NCBI GenBank assembly: GCA_963745205.1 | Contig: CAVUWX010000026.1 | Location: 1-64,000, forward strand | Length of the DNA stretch: 64,000 nt | Direction: 5' to 3' | DNA from: Hyphomicrobium_A sp963745205 | GTDB taxonomy: Bacteria > Pseudomonadota > Alphaproteobacteria > Rhizobiales > Hyphomicrobiaceae | In this document: one piece after another, positions 25,397-34,302 of the stretch | Position numbering within the stretch: position 1 is the first letter of the stretch | Layout of the letters: each line of letters starts with the position of its first letter | The notes under the pieces: generated by a model | What the model was told of the DNA's origin: nothing | What the model saw: the letters and a program-made list of their open reading frames with translations, nothing else | Databases searched by the model: none | Program-made: the position numbers and the translations under genes

Positions 25397-25660
25397 TTAG
25401 CGCTGCTCACGATCGCTCTCGTGACCGCCGTGCTGTTTGCGCTGAGGGTCCTGACCATGCTGACCGCCCTGGCCCTGGCCTCCCTGACGCTGCTGCCCGC
25501 CGCGGTTGTCGTCCTGATGACCACCCTGCTGCTGGCGCTTGGGATCGTTTTGGGCCTCGCGCTGCTTGTTCGGGTTCGGGTTCTGCTTGTCGCCGCCCTG
25601 GCCGCCTTGCTGACGGTTGGGCTGGTTCTTGTCATTCTGATTGTTGGGGTTGTTCGTCAT
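25397..25660 (-). CDS. Gln/Asn/Gly-rich disordered small protein
   Basis: An 87-residue protein made almost wholly of Gln, Asn, Gly, Asp, Pro and Lys, with repeats of QQGGQ and GGQHGQD. There is no hydrophobic core, so it should be intrinsically disordered. AAGGAG lies seven bases before the ATG and a good terminator follows, so it is very likely expressed. Similar glycine/glutamine-rich proteins in other bacteria are stress-induced, but I cannot assign a function. Confidence 0.7.
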   Translation of the reverse strand: MTNNPNNQNDKNQPNRQQGGQGGDKQNPNPNKQREAQNDPKRQQQGGHQDDNRGGQQRQGGQGQGGQHGQDPQRKQHGGHESDREQR

Positions 25661-25884
25661 GACGTTCTCCTTGTGCGGGGAATAGGCTCAACGTCCTCGA
25701 CGGCGCTTGGTCCTTGCTCACACACTGAGTGCCGTCTCACTGCAGCACTTGCGCCTACCTCTCGCGCGAGGGAAGCGAAGGGTCAGGCTTACGCTTAACA
25801 GAACCTTTAGCCCACACGCCCTGTGGTTGCCGTGGGGACCGTTTGCGCCTTTGTGTGGGTTTCGTTACCCGTCTCGTGGCTCGG

Positions 25885-26121
25885 TTAAGAGGCCTTGCGC
25901 GGGACGCGCTTGCCTTCCTTGCGCGCCTTCGACAGGCCGACGGCGATCGCCTGCTTGCGGCTCTTGACCTTGCCGCCCTTGCCGCCGCGGCCGCTCTTCG
26001 CGGTGCCGCGATTATAACGGCGCATCTCGAGCTCGACGTCACGCGAGGCGCCGGGGGAATACTTCCGCTTGGTCTTGGTCGTCCGCCGTGCCGTCTTTCT
26101 CGCTGTCTTACGCGCTGCCAT
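25885..26121 (-). CDS. DUF6496-like basic protein
   Basis: A 78-residue very basic protein, MAARKTARKTARRTTKTKRK at its start, with a C-terminal VKSRKQAIAVGLSKARKEGK. This SRKQAIAIxLSxARK motif is that of the small DUF6496 group. The charge suggests nucleic-acid binding. GGAG precedes the ATG at 26121, which I prefer over 26145. It is one of several minus-strand small genes leading away from ku. Confidence 0.7.
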   Translation of the reverse strand: MAARKTARKTARRTTKTKRKYSPGASRDVELEMRRYNRGTAKSGRGGKGGKVKSRKQAIAVGLSKARKEGKRVPRKAS

Positions 26122-26234
26122 GGCAAGTCTCCTCGATTGGTGCACTCACACATATGTGCTAGCTGGCGCCTCCGGCGCCCGCAGTTGAACGCCTGCCACC
26201 CGATCGCGGTTCCGGCGAATTCGTCTGCGCGGCC

Positions 26235-26456
26235 TCAGGACTTGCGTTTGCTGCGCGCGCCCGATTGATCGTTGGCCGGATATTGGCGCGTGCTCTGCCG
26301 CAGCGCTTCCTTGAGGCCCGAAGGACGCTTGTGCTTTTTCAGAAGGTCGCGGAAGGCCTCGTCCGCCAGCTCCTGCAGGTCCTTCATCGAATCGGATGCC
26401 AGCAGATCGAGCGCGCGCAGTGTCTCCGCATCAAACTCGATGATCTTGCGCGGCAT
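26235..26456 (-). CDS. Small hypothetical protein next to ku
   Basis: A 73-residue protein, MPRKIIEFDAETLRALDLLA at its start, with a ribbon-helix-helix-like order (short strand, two helices: DAETLRALDLLASDS, LQELADEAFRDLLKKH) and a basic tail. It could be a small DNA-binding protein. It begins 29 bases after the ku stop on the same strand, so it is probably in the ku transcript. Confidence 0.6.
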   Translation of the reverse strand: MPRKIIEFDAETLRALDLLASDSMKDLQELADEAFRDLLKKHKRPSGLKEALRQSTRQYPANDQSGARSKRKS

Positions 26457-26485
26457 GGCTGCTCCCTCCTGCAGCGAAGGTCCTA

Positions 26486-27346
26486 TTACGCCCGCTTCTT
26501 GGCTGTCGTGCGCTTCGGCGCCGTCTTCTTCTTCGCGGCCGCTGCCTTCGACTTCGATTTCGGGCCTTCCTTATCGCCGATGCTCTTGCGCAGCGCCGCC
26601 ATCAGGTCGATGACCTTGGCCCCGCGGGGGGCCTCCTCGTGCGGGGCGGTGATCTTCTGGCCCTTCATCTTCTTTTGCACGAGGTCGCGCAACGCCGTGG
26701 CGTAGTGGTTCTCAAACTGCTCGGGCGTGAACTTGCCGGACTTGCGTCCGATGAGCTCGACTGCGAGATCGACCATCTCCTTGTCGGGTTTGCCGGAGGG
26801 CACCTCGTCGAAGAACTGAGCGGGCTTCTTCAGTTCATCCGCGTAGCGCAGCATCTCCATGAGCAGGCCGTCGTCGAATGGGGCGATGGCGACGAGCCAC
26901 TCGCGCCCCGAGATGGTGAGCTGGGCGAGGCCGACCTTGCCGGTTTTGCGCAGCGCCTCGCGTATGACGACGAAGCCTTCGCCAGAGTGCTTGTCGGTGG
27001 GCGCGATGTAGTAGGGCCGCTCGAAGTAGCGCGGGTCGAGGTCGGAGGCGTCGACGAACTTCACGAGGTCCATCGTCTTCTTGCTCTCGAGCTTGACCGC
27101 GTCGATCTCCTCGGGCTCGAGCGTGACGTAGGTGTCGTCGCCGACCTCGTAGCCCTTGACGATGTCGGCGTTGTCGACCTCGCCGATGCCCTGCACGGTC
27201 TTGGTGTAGTTGATGCGGCGGCCGGAGGGCTTGTGGATCTGGCGGAAGGAGATCTCGGACTTGCTCTCGACCGCGTTGTAGATCTCAACGGCGATCGAGA
27301 CGAGGGAGAGGCGCAGGAAGCCTTTCCAGTACGCACGCGCGGCCAT
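26486..27346 (-). CDS. ku: Non-homologous end-joining protein Ku
   Basis: A 286-residue bacterial Ku, which binds broken DNA ends as a homodimer ring and recruits ligase D. The core matches from MAARAYWKGFLRLSLVSIAV through RINYTKTVQGIGEVDNADIVKGYE to GREWLVAIAPFDDGLLMEMLR. The C-terminal tail is Lys-rich (KSKSKAAAAKKKTAPKR), as in rhizobial Ku proteins. No ligD is in the window. Small stress-type genes lie downstream. Confidence 0.93.
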   Translation of the reverse strand: MAARAYWKGFLRLSLVSIAVEIYNAVESKSEISFRQIHKPSGRRINYTKTVQGIGEVDNADIVKGYEVGDDTYVTLEPEEIDAVKLESKKTMDLVKFVDASDLDPRYFERPYYIAPTDKHSGEGFVVIREALRKTGKVGLAQLTISGREWLVAIAPFDDGLLMEMLRYADELKKPAQFFDEVPSGKPDKEMVDLAVELIGRKSGKFTPEQFENHYATALRDLVQKKMKGQKITAPHEEAPRGAKVIDLMAALRKSIGDKEGPKSKSKAAAAKKKTAPKRTTAKKRA

Positions 27347-27487
27347 GACGGAGCTCCGGAACGAGGGACTTTAGGGCTCACATTAAGGCTTGATAGTATC
27401 AGAAGGGTTCAGAAACCGGAAAGGGTCGGCGGCGGTGCCGCTCTTGAAGCGGCAAGCGGGCGTCCGTTGCCGTGCGATGAGCCGCCG

Positions 27488-28633
27488 CTACTCCTCGCAG
27501 GCAACAGCGACCGTCATCCCCACGCTCGGCACGTAGCGCAGGCAGGCCAAGCCCTTGTCCTCGGATGTGCCCGGCGCGGGGGCTGGCGTGGGTAGCGTCG
27601 CCGTTTGCGTATCGGGGAGGCGGCCGAGCTTAACGTGCAGGTCGGAACGGCCGCTTTTGCGCACGATGCCCAGCGTCACGTCCGCGCCCGGCGCCAGATT
27701 GGCGATCGACGCCGCGAAGGCGACGATGTCGCGCATAGCTTGCCCGTTGACCGAGGCGATGACGTCGCCCGCGGCGAGCCCCGCGCTAGCGGCGGGGGCG
27801 CCGTCGACCGTCTTCAACACCATCAGGCCGCTGCCCTTCTCGATTGCAAGCGCCCTCGCCTCCTCGTCGGACGTCTTGCGCACCTGCACACCGATCCAGC
27901 CGCGATCGACCACCCCGAACTTTTGCAGCTTGTCCGTCACATCCCGGACGAGATTGGAGCTGACGGCGAGCCCGACGCCCGTACGCTTGCCTGCATTGGC
28001 GTAGTTAGCGGTGAACATGCCGAGAACTTCGCCTTTCATATTGAAGAGAGGCGCGCCCGCACTCCCTGGATACACCACTATGTCGGTCTGAAGCACGAGG
28101 TGCACCACGGGGCTACTCGCCCGTCTGATCGCCGCGACGACGCCCGCGGACAGCGAATTCTGGAGCCCGTAAACGTTGCCGATGGAGAATACCGAGGTGC
28201 CGCGGCGCAGGATATGCGCGTCGGCGAAATGGACAGCCGTCAGGCCGGTCGCGCCGGCCGCCTTCAAGAGCGCGATTCCCGTGCGCGGATCGCGGCCCGC
28301 GATCTGCGCGGTCACCTGCCTTCCGTCGGAGAACACGACCGTGATCTTGCCGACCTTCTCCACGAGGCTCGTGGAGGTGACGATGTAACCGTCCGCCGAC
28401 AGCACCATGCCCGTTCCCAGGCGCAGGTTGGACTTCGCCGCGTCCGCATCCTGGTCCTTGTCGCCCGTCGCTTGCGGTGTCTGGTCCGTCTTCTCCGCAG
28501 TGATGGAGACGACGCTCGCCTGCACGCGGTCGGCGATGTCGGGGAGCTCCTCGGCGGCAACGCGCATCGGGCCGAGCAGCAAGCTCAGGGTGGCAGCGAC
28601 GGCGGCTATAGCGCAGCTCAGCGTTCGGGTCAT
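27488..28633 (-). CDS. HtrA-like PDZ protein lacking the catalytic triad
   Basis: A 381-residue secreted protein with HtrA/DegP layout: signal peptide (residues 1-27), trypsin-like fold (about 30-220), one PDZ domain (about 230-330) and a Pro-rich linker. The His position reads TSTS (Ser89 instead of His in TNNH), the Asp position reads RTGIALLK (Gly119 instead of Asp), and the Ser position reads PGSAGAPL (Ala192 instead of Ser in PGNSGGPL). It therefore cannot be a serine protease. The C terminus CLRYVPSVGMTVAVACEE is shared with the protein at 23599. A binding or chaperone role is inferred. Confidence 0.85.
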   Translation of the reverse strand: MTRTLSCAIAAVAATLSLLLGPMRVAAEELPDIADRVQASVVSITAEKTDQTPQATGDKDQDADAAKSNLRLGTGMVLSADGYIVTSTSLVEKVGKITVVFSDGRQVTAQIAGRDPRTGIALLKAAGATGLTAVHFADAHILRRGTSVFSIGNVYGLQNSLSAGVVAAIRRASSPVVHLVLQTDIVVYPGSAGAPLFNMKGEVLGMFTANYANAGKRTGVGLAVSSNLVRDVTDKLQKFGVVDRGWIGVQVRKTSDEEARALAIEKGSGLMVLKTVDGAPAASAGLAAGDVIASVNGQAMRDIVAFAASIANLAPGADVTLGIVRKSGRSDLHVKLGRLPDTQTATLPTPAPAPGTSEDKGLACLRYVPSVGMTVAVACEE

Positions 28634-28685
28634 GGTCTGCCCTTATAGTGCACGTGGCTTGCGCCGAGAAGCACGCTCGCGTGCG

Positions 28686-30785
28686 TCAGCCTTGCGCCGC
28701 GGCGATGAGGTCGAAGTCACCGCGCAGCACAGCGTCGAGCCGGCCGCTGCGCCATCCCGCCATCATGTCGCGCACGAGCGGCGAGGGTTCGCCGCGGTAG
28801 CGACGCACCACGTTGGTCGGGACGCCGGCGCGGTCGAACGCGTCTCTCAGCGCGCGGCGCATCTTGTCGGGCGGCGGGTCCCCGAGCGGGGCCGCGGCAA
28901 CGCGGATGCGGGCCGTCGCCCGCGCCGGGCCCTTGTCGTCATCGGCCAGCTCAAGCACGTGCAGCCCCGCCTCGCGCCGCAGCAGGCGATGGGCGCCGAA
29001 GCCGCTGATCAGCAGCATCGGCAGGGCGTCGCCATCGGCGTTGCCGTCGCCGCGCGCCTCGGTCAGGTGCATGTTCCGGTTCTTGGCCCAGGCGCGATAC
29101 ATATTGAGAAGCTGGGCGCACCAAGCGCGCGTCGCGTCGCGCTCTCCCGGCTTTTCGAACGCCGGCTCGACCAGGATCGCGGCCTCGATGGGCTCGCCCT
29201 CGAAGGCGTCGCGGATGCCGTCCTTGACGAGATGGAGCTGCAGCGCCAGCCGCGCGATCAGCTCGCGCGAGGATTTGCCAGCGCGCTCCGTGCCGCGTGC
29301 CAGCCGCGAGCGCAACGATTGCGCGGTGTCGGCCGCCGCGCGCACCCGGTCGAGCAGCGCCAGGCGCGCGAGCGTCTCGAAGCGGTCGGGGCGCGACCAG
29401 AACCCGCTCTCGAGCATCGCGGCGGAGAGGCGCGCCTTGAGCTGCTCCCATTCCGCCGACTGCATCGTCGCTTCGACGGTGGCACTCTCGTGCTCGAGCG
29501 CGGCCACCTCAGCGTCGCTTCCGCTCGGCGCCAGCATCATCGATGCGAGCGCCGGCAGCTCGCCGGGCGCGGCAGCCGGCGACGCGATCGGGCTCGGGAT
29601 CTCGGCATCGGGGTCGACGAACTCGGCCTGGATGGCGCGCCCGTCGCTGCGCACGAACACGAATTGGTCACCCTCTGGGAACCGCTTCTCCACGATGGTC
29701 GCCGCTAAGGGCGCAATCACGTACTGGTCGATGGCGCGCTTCAAGGGCCGCGCGCCCATCTCCGGCGTGAAGCCTTTCTCCAGCAAGAACTCGAGCGCGG
29801 AGGCTTCCCACTCCACGGCCCACTCGCGGTCCTTGAGGCCACGTCGCTCGAGCACGCGGGAAAGCTCCTTCTTCAGGATCGAGCGCATCAATTCGCGCGT
29901 CAGCGGGCGGAAGACGATCACCTTGTCGAGCCGGTTCTGGAACTCGGGCCGGAACGTCTGGGCGACGGCGCGCGAGATCTGCTCGCCGGAGAAGTTGTCG
30001 GTCGCGGGCGAGAAGCCGATACCGCCCCCGCGGTGGCTGGTGGCGCCGAGGTTGGTCGTGAGGATGATGATGCAATGCCTGAAATCGCCGACTTGGCCGA
30101 GCTGATCGGTCAAACGCCCGTCGTCGAACACCTGCAGGAACAGGTCCCACACGTTGGCGTGCGCCTTCTCGAACTCATCGAGCAAGACGACGGAGAACGG
30201 CTGCTTGCGCACCAGCATGATGAGCGAATCCGTCGGCTGCGCCGCTTCCGAGCTGCCGAGGATCTTCGAGGTCGAGTCCGGCGTCTGGAACTCGCTCATG
30301 TCGAGCCGGATCATGCGGTCGGGCGAGCCGAACAGGAACTCGGCCAGCGTCTTCGCCAGCTCCGTCTTGCCCGTGCCCGTAGGCCCGGCGAACAGGAACA
30401 CGCCGATTGGCTTGCCGCCGTCGTTCAAGCCGGCTTTGAGCATGGCGATGCGATCGACGATAGCTGACACGGCCTCGTCCTGGCCGATGACGCGCTCGGA
30501 GAAGTAGCCGCGCACCGCAGCGAGATCGACGCGCTCCCTGGTGTCCAGCATCGACGCCGGGAGCCCCGTGAGCTGCGAGAGCGTGTCGACGATGTCCTCC
30601 GGCACAATGCGCGCCGTGTCGCCCTTGGCGCTGCGCCCGACCGTGAGCTTCAACAGGTCGAGCACGGGGCCGGGCAAGCTCGAACCGTTGAGGTACTGCT
30701 TCGACGAGGTCGAGCGCGGCTTTGACACACGCCTCATCGATGTCGACGCCCGCCGCCGCGCCGAGCCCCTGGGCCAGCTCCTCAC
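28686..30785 (-). pseudogene. Clp-type AAA+ protein, C-terminal part beyond a frameshift
   Basis: This frame carries the second AAA+ domain and C terminus of a protein whose start is at 32106. Real coding begins near 30700 (QYLNGSSLPGPVLDLLKLTV); the first about 30 codons from 30785 are out of frame. Motifs: VIGQDEAVSAIVDRI, Walker A FAGPTGTGKTELAKTL, Walker B VVLLDEFEKAH and a sensor/arginine-finger region, all ClpA/ClpB-like. A C-terminal domain of about 300 residues has no family I recognise. The whole locus, 28686-32106, is 3421 bases, one more than a multiple of three, so removing one base near 30700 restores a 1139-residue frame. Confidence 0.75.
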
Positions 30786-32106
30786 CCAGCACCAGCGTCT
30801 CGGCAGCTTCGAGCGGCTCCATGCGCGCGATCTCGAAGATGTTGCGCAAGGTCGGACGCAGACGCAGAAGCCGCGCCGTCACCGCAGGCGAGGCCTCAGT
30901 CCACACGATCAGCCGTCCGGCGGCGATTGCGGGCAGGATCTGGTCGAGGACGCTCGCAGCCTGCCCCTGGTGCGTGCCGCTCATGGCAATCTGCAGGATG
31001 TCGGGGATGTACCAGATGAGGCGCTTGCCGACATTGAGCTCCTCGACCGTCTTCTGGATGCGGCCCTCGAGCTGCCCGAAATACTGCTGGCCCGCCATCA
31101 GATCGGCGCCGCCCGCCTCGAACACGCTCCAGCCGCCGCGCTCCAGCCGCCGGCCGAGGATGCGCAGGAACGATGTCTTGCCGACGCGCGTCTCGCCGCT
31201 GACGAGCAGCGAGCGCGCGGGCGCCTCGCGCGCGGTGGCCTCCGCCTCGTTGAGCGCCTCGCGCCAGGCGTCGGGCTCGAGCAGGATGTCGTGGCCTTTG
31301 GCACTGGTCCAGAAGCGGCCGAAGGAATTGAGGAAGGTGCGGTCGACGCTCTCGCGCTGCAGGCTGTCGAGGCTGAGCGACAGCCGCACTGCCATGGGAT
31401 GGTGCACGCGCTCGAGGAACGCCTTGATCACCGCGTGCTGGGCGGCCGAGGCGTGCTCGATCGCGGCGTCGATCATTGGCGGGTCGCCCAAGCGCTCGCG
31501 CTCGGCGAAGTGGTCGCGGAACATGGGCGCGATAAAGATATTGTCGCGCCACCAGTCCTTGGCGTGGATGAGCGGCGCGCCGACGGCGGGGCGCGGGTTG
31601 CAGGCGAGGAAGTAGGCGAGCGCAAAATGGATGCCCCACGGCGTGATGTTGTCGAAGTAGGCGAGGATCTGGCTGAGAACCTCGTTGCGGTCGTCGCGCC
31701 TGGCAAGCGCCGCGAGCGCCGCGCACGACAGCACCCATCGTGGCCCGATGGCGTACTCTTCGACCGTATCGATCGGAACCTCGGGTCTGGCGAGGAGCTC
31801 GACCGCCTCGATGAATTTCGGGTTATTCTCGAAGGCGCGCGGATGGGCAGCCGAGCTCGCCTCCGGTTCGATGACGAGCTCCAGAGCGCGAAGCTGGCTC
31901 GCGAGCGCCTCAGGCGCGAAGCCGGTGGCAGGGGGAAGAACCTCTCCGGTCTTGACGGGCGTCTGCGCCGTCTGGCTAGGGACGATGACGGAGGCGGGCG
32001 CAGGCGGGGGCGCGAGCTTTTCGAGCCACTTCCAGAGGGTATCGTTGTAGCGCTTGAACAGCAGGCCGATGAGCACGCCGATCAGGACGCCGTACGTGAA
32101 CTTCAC
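30175..32106 (-). pseudogene. Membrane-anchored AAA+ protein, N-terminal part before a frameshift
   Basis: The gene starts with one membrane helix (MKFTYGVLIGVLIGLLFKRY), then a helical domain and a first AAA+ domain with Walker A SGETRVGKTSFLR near residues 301-313. The Walker B region reads RLIWYIPDI, lacking the usual acidic pair, so this ATPase site may only bind nucleotide. In-frame coding ends near 30700 (DEACVKAALDLVEAV); the rest down to 30175 is an out-of-frame shadow. The continuing domain is in the frame 28686-30785. The layout (helix, degenerate D1, active D2) suggests a membrane-tethered unfoldase. Confidence 0.75.
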
Positions 32107-32200
32107 GGGGTTCTACCTTCAGGGAGACGACGGGCGAGCCGGGCGGGAGACTGTCAGGTGGCGCGCTTTTCTTGTCAACGAAACCGGTTTTGGTAGTGGG

Positions 32201-33040
32201 TCAGCGTGGCCCCGAGGGCCGTTGGCGAGGCGGGGGCTCCATATCCAGTACGAGGCCTGCATTTAAGGTGCTCCGGAACTGCTCGCGGTACCCGTTCGCC
32301 AGTGCAAAGGCCAAACAGTCCTCTTTCCAGTGCGTTCGGCACGCGTGCTCTATGAGCAGAGTTTTCGGCCACAGCGACCTTGCGGAGGATCTGAAGAAGG
32401 GCATCAAAACACGGTCCTCTACTCCTTCCACGTCGATCTTCATGCAGTCGATAGCGTGGATTTGGTGGGCGGCTAATACCTGCAGAAGGGTGGTTGTTCT
32501 TACCTCCTCCGTCCCGGCACCGAGTACCATGCTCTCCGTGGCTCGGTTGAACTGCGCAGTCCCCTCGCGGTCCGACAGCGCGACTTCCTCGATAGCGGCT
32601 CGATCCAAGCCATTTAGCCGCCTGTTGAACTCCAGGACCGCCGCGTACTCGTGAACCGGCTCGATACTTATGATGCGGCTGTTAGGCCGACGCCCGGCCA
32701 CAAAGAACGTGTAGTAGCCGGCGTGGGCGCCAATATCCAAGAACACGCCGGTCGGCGGCATGTACTTCTCAATGAACGCGCGCTCCTGTCTCTCGGACCA
32801 GCCCGGAGAAAGAAGCATGTGCGCGCTCCGTCGCAGGGGAGGGAAGAAGCGCAATCGTAGACCGAAATACTCGTAATCGATGGGGCCGGCGCGCAGTGTC
32901 CCCAACAGCGCGGTCCCATACTTGCGAAGTGCGCCGTTGCCCAATCCAAATCGACGATTGAACTCGATGACGAGCCTTTGAACCGCCGTGGGTGTCAGCG
33001 CGCGGTCCTTCGGTGCAGACAGGGCTAACCCGTTCGTCAT
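32201..33040 (-). CDS. FkbM-family SAM-dependent methyltransferase
   Basis: A 279-residue O-methyltransferase of the FkbM family. The SAM-binding motif is FLDIGAHAGYYTFF, followed by IISIEPVHEYAAVLEFN, a Ser/Asp-rich ALSDREGTAQF segment and the conserved MKIDVEGVEDRVL. Such enzymes often modify surface sugars or lipids. The start at 33040 has GGAGG five bases upstream and is better than 33055. It stands alone upstream of the AAA+ locus on the same strand. Confidence 0.85.
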   Translation of the reverse strand: MTNGLALSAPKDRALTPTAVQRLVIEFNRRFGLGNGALRKYGTALLGTLRAGPIDYEYFGLRLRFFPPLRRSAHMLLSPGWSERQERAFIEKYMPPTGVFLDIGAHAGYYTFFVAGRRPNSRIISIEPVHEYAAVLEFNRRLNGLDRAAIEEVALSDREGTAQFNRATESMVLGAGTEEVRTTTLLQVLAAHQIHAIDCMKIDVEGVEDRVLMPFFRSSARSLWPKTLLIEHACRTHWKEDCLAFALANGYREQFRSTLNAGLVLDMEPPPRQRPSGPR

Positions 33041-33275
33041 TCGATCCTCCCCCAATCCTCAAGCACCTTCATGATGTCGCCCACTTGTCAAAGCCGATCC
33101 GTGACGCCAGCCGCCAGGGCAGGCGCAGACTTGAGAACTCTCGCTTTTTGCGCATCGCGGATCAGGCACGGGCCCTTTGCAGGCCGGCGCATAACGTCCG
33201 CAGAATTTGTTGTTTGGGAGGCGAGGCGGGGGGTCTTAGGGTCCGGAGATGATGCTTAACGCTCGGGAGGCGCGC

Positions 33276-33356
33276 ATGTCGCCAGCCTATTTGCTCTCGT
33301 GGTCGTGCCTGCTGCTCAGCCTGTTCTTCGTAACCTACATCTGCCTCGCCGTATGA
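33276..33356 (+). CDS. 26-residue membrane micropeptide
   Basis: GGGAGG lies five bases before an ATG at 33276, and the frame encodes a 26-residue peptide (MSPAYLLSWS, then a helix to ICLAV) that is one membrane segment with no charged residues. The strong ribosome site and clean hydrophobicity suggest a real gene. It lies in the gap between the divergent FkbM gene and the XRE-cupin gene. I recognise no family. Confidence 0.5.
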   Translation: MSPAYLLSWSCLLLSLFFVTYICLAV

Positions 33357-33413
33357 CGGCATGTGGCCGCCGCGCTATGAGCCGGCCGTCGCGTTATAGA
33401 TCCTTATCCCCTA

Positions 33414-34106
33414 CTATCCGCCGGAGAACACGCCGGGCGAGCTCTGCCCGACAGGCTCGACGTACGTCACCACAATGTGGATGACGGTGTCTGCGCTGTC
33501 GAGATTGCGGAAACTGCGCGGCACATCGGCATGCAACGCGGCCGCGTCGCCCACGGGCAGCACGATCGGCTGCTCGCCGCCGACCGTGAGCTCCAGCCGA
33601 CCCTGCACGACCACCAAGTTCTCCCTGGCACCGGCCGCGCGGGGCTCGATCAGCTCGCGATGCTGGCCTGAGAGCCGCAATTCGTAGAACTCCGCGCGGC
33701 GGTTGGCGTCGAGCGGGAACAGCGCGCGCGAGGAGAAGCGCCCCGCGCTCGAGCTCAAGATTTTCGCGCGTTCCCGCAGCAGCACGACAGTGGCGCGCGA
33801 GGCGGGTGTCACCAGTAGATTGGCAATCGGCACGCCGAGCGCGTTCGCGACCTTCGACAGAAGGCTGATCGTGGGCACGCTCTTGCCGGTCTCGATCTGG
33901 CTCAGCATCGCCCGGCTGACGCCCGCGAGATTGGCGAGGCGCTCCAGCGAATGTCCCTGCCGCGTGCGCAGGCGCTTGAGGTTGGCAGCGATGACGGCCA
34001 GGAGCGCGGCGGACGGATCGAGAGGGGAGCGTTTAGCTCGTACTGGCCCACGCGCTGGCTGAGCCTTTCCCCGCTTCGACATCGCGATGTCTGCCGACCA
34101 GCTCAA
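33414..34106 (-). CDS. XRE-cupin transcriptional regulator
   Basis: A 230-residue DNA-binding regulator. An N-terminal basic tail is followed by an XRE helix-turn-helix (about 38-98: LKRLRTRQGHSLERLANLAG, VSRAMLSQIETGKSVPTI) and a C-terminal cupin domain (about 150-225: LVVVQGRLELTVGG, LPVGDAAALHADVPRSF). This pairing usually senses a small metabolite. A second start at 34082 (MSKRGKAQ) is possible. Its targets are not shown; the porin gene lies just upstream on the same strand. Confidence 0.88.
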   Translation of the reverse strand: MSWSADIAMSKRGKAQPARGPVRAKRSPLDPSAALLAVIAANLKRLRTRQGHSLERLANLAGVSRAMLSQIETGKSVPTISLLSKVANALGVPIANLLVTPASRATVVLLRERAKILSSSAGRFSSRALFPLDANRRAEFYELRLSGQHRELIEPRAAGARENLVVVQGRLELTVGGEQPIVLPVGDAAALHADVPRSFRNLDSADTVIHIVVTYVEPVGQSSPGVFSGG

Positions 34107-34235
34107 TGGTGCCGCCGCATGCTGAAGTGCCGCAATGCTAGCCCGACGTTAACGATGCCGCTGGTCGGGCGGAACTCAGAAAAACTGCTAAGCTTATGAC
34201 GCGCGGCGCCTCGAAGCCCGAGCGGTTGCTGCAAC

Positions 34236-34264
34236 AAAAAAGAGAGCCGCGTGGAGCGGCTCTC
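34236..34264 (-). terminator. Rho-independent terminator of the porin gene
   Basis: On the minus strand GAGAGCCGC pairs with GCGGCTCTC (nine base pairs, five-base loop) and is followed by six T residues (34241-34236). It lies 38 bases past the porin stop. Confidence 0.9.
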
Positions 34265-34302
34265 TTGCTTGCGTCGCTGTCTCCTCGTCGACCAGGCCAG
34301 CG

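Noticed and set aside
25690..25713. Second EcfG-like promoter upstream of the Gln/Asn-rich gene
   Set aside because: The -35 reads GGACC and the spacer is 15 bases, both off consensus.
30541..32196. 551-residue plus-strand frame opposite the AAA+ gene
   Set aside because: It is Asp/Glu/Arg/His-rich antisense sequence produced by high GC; the minus strand has clear AAA+ motifs.
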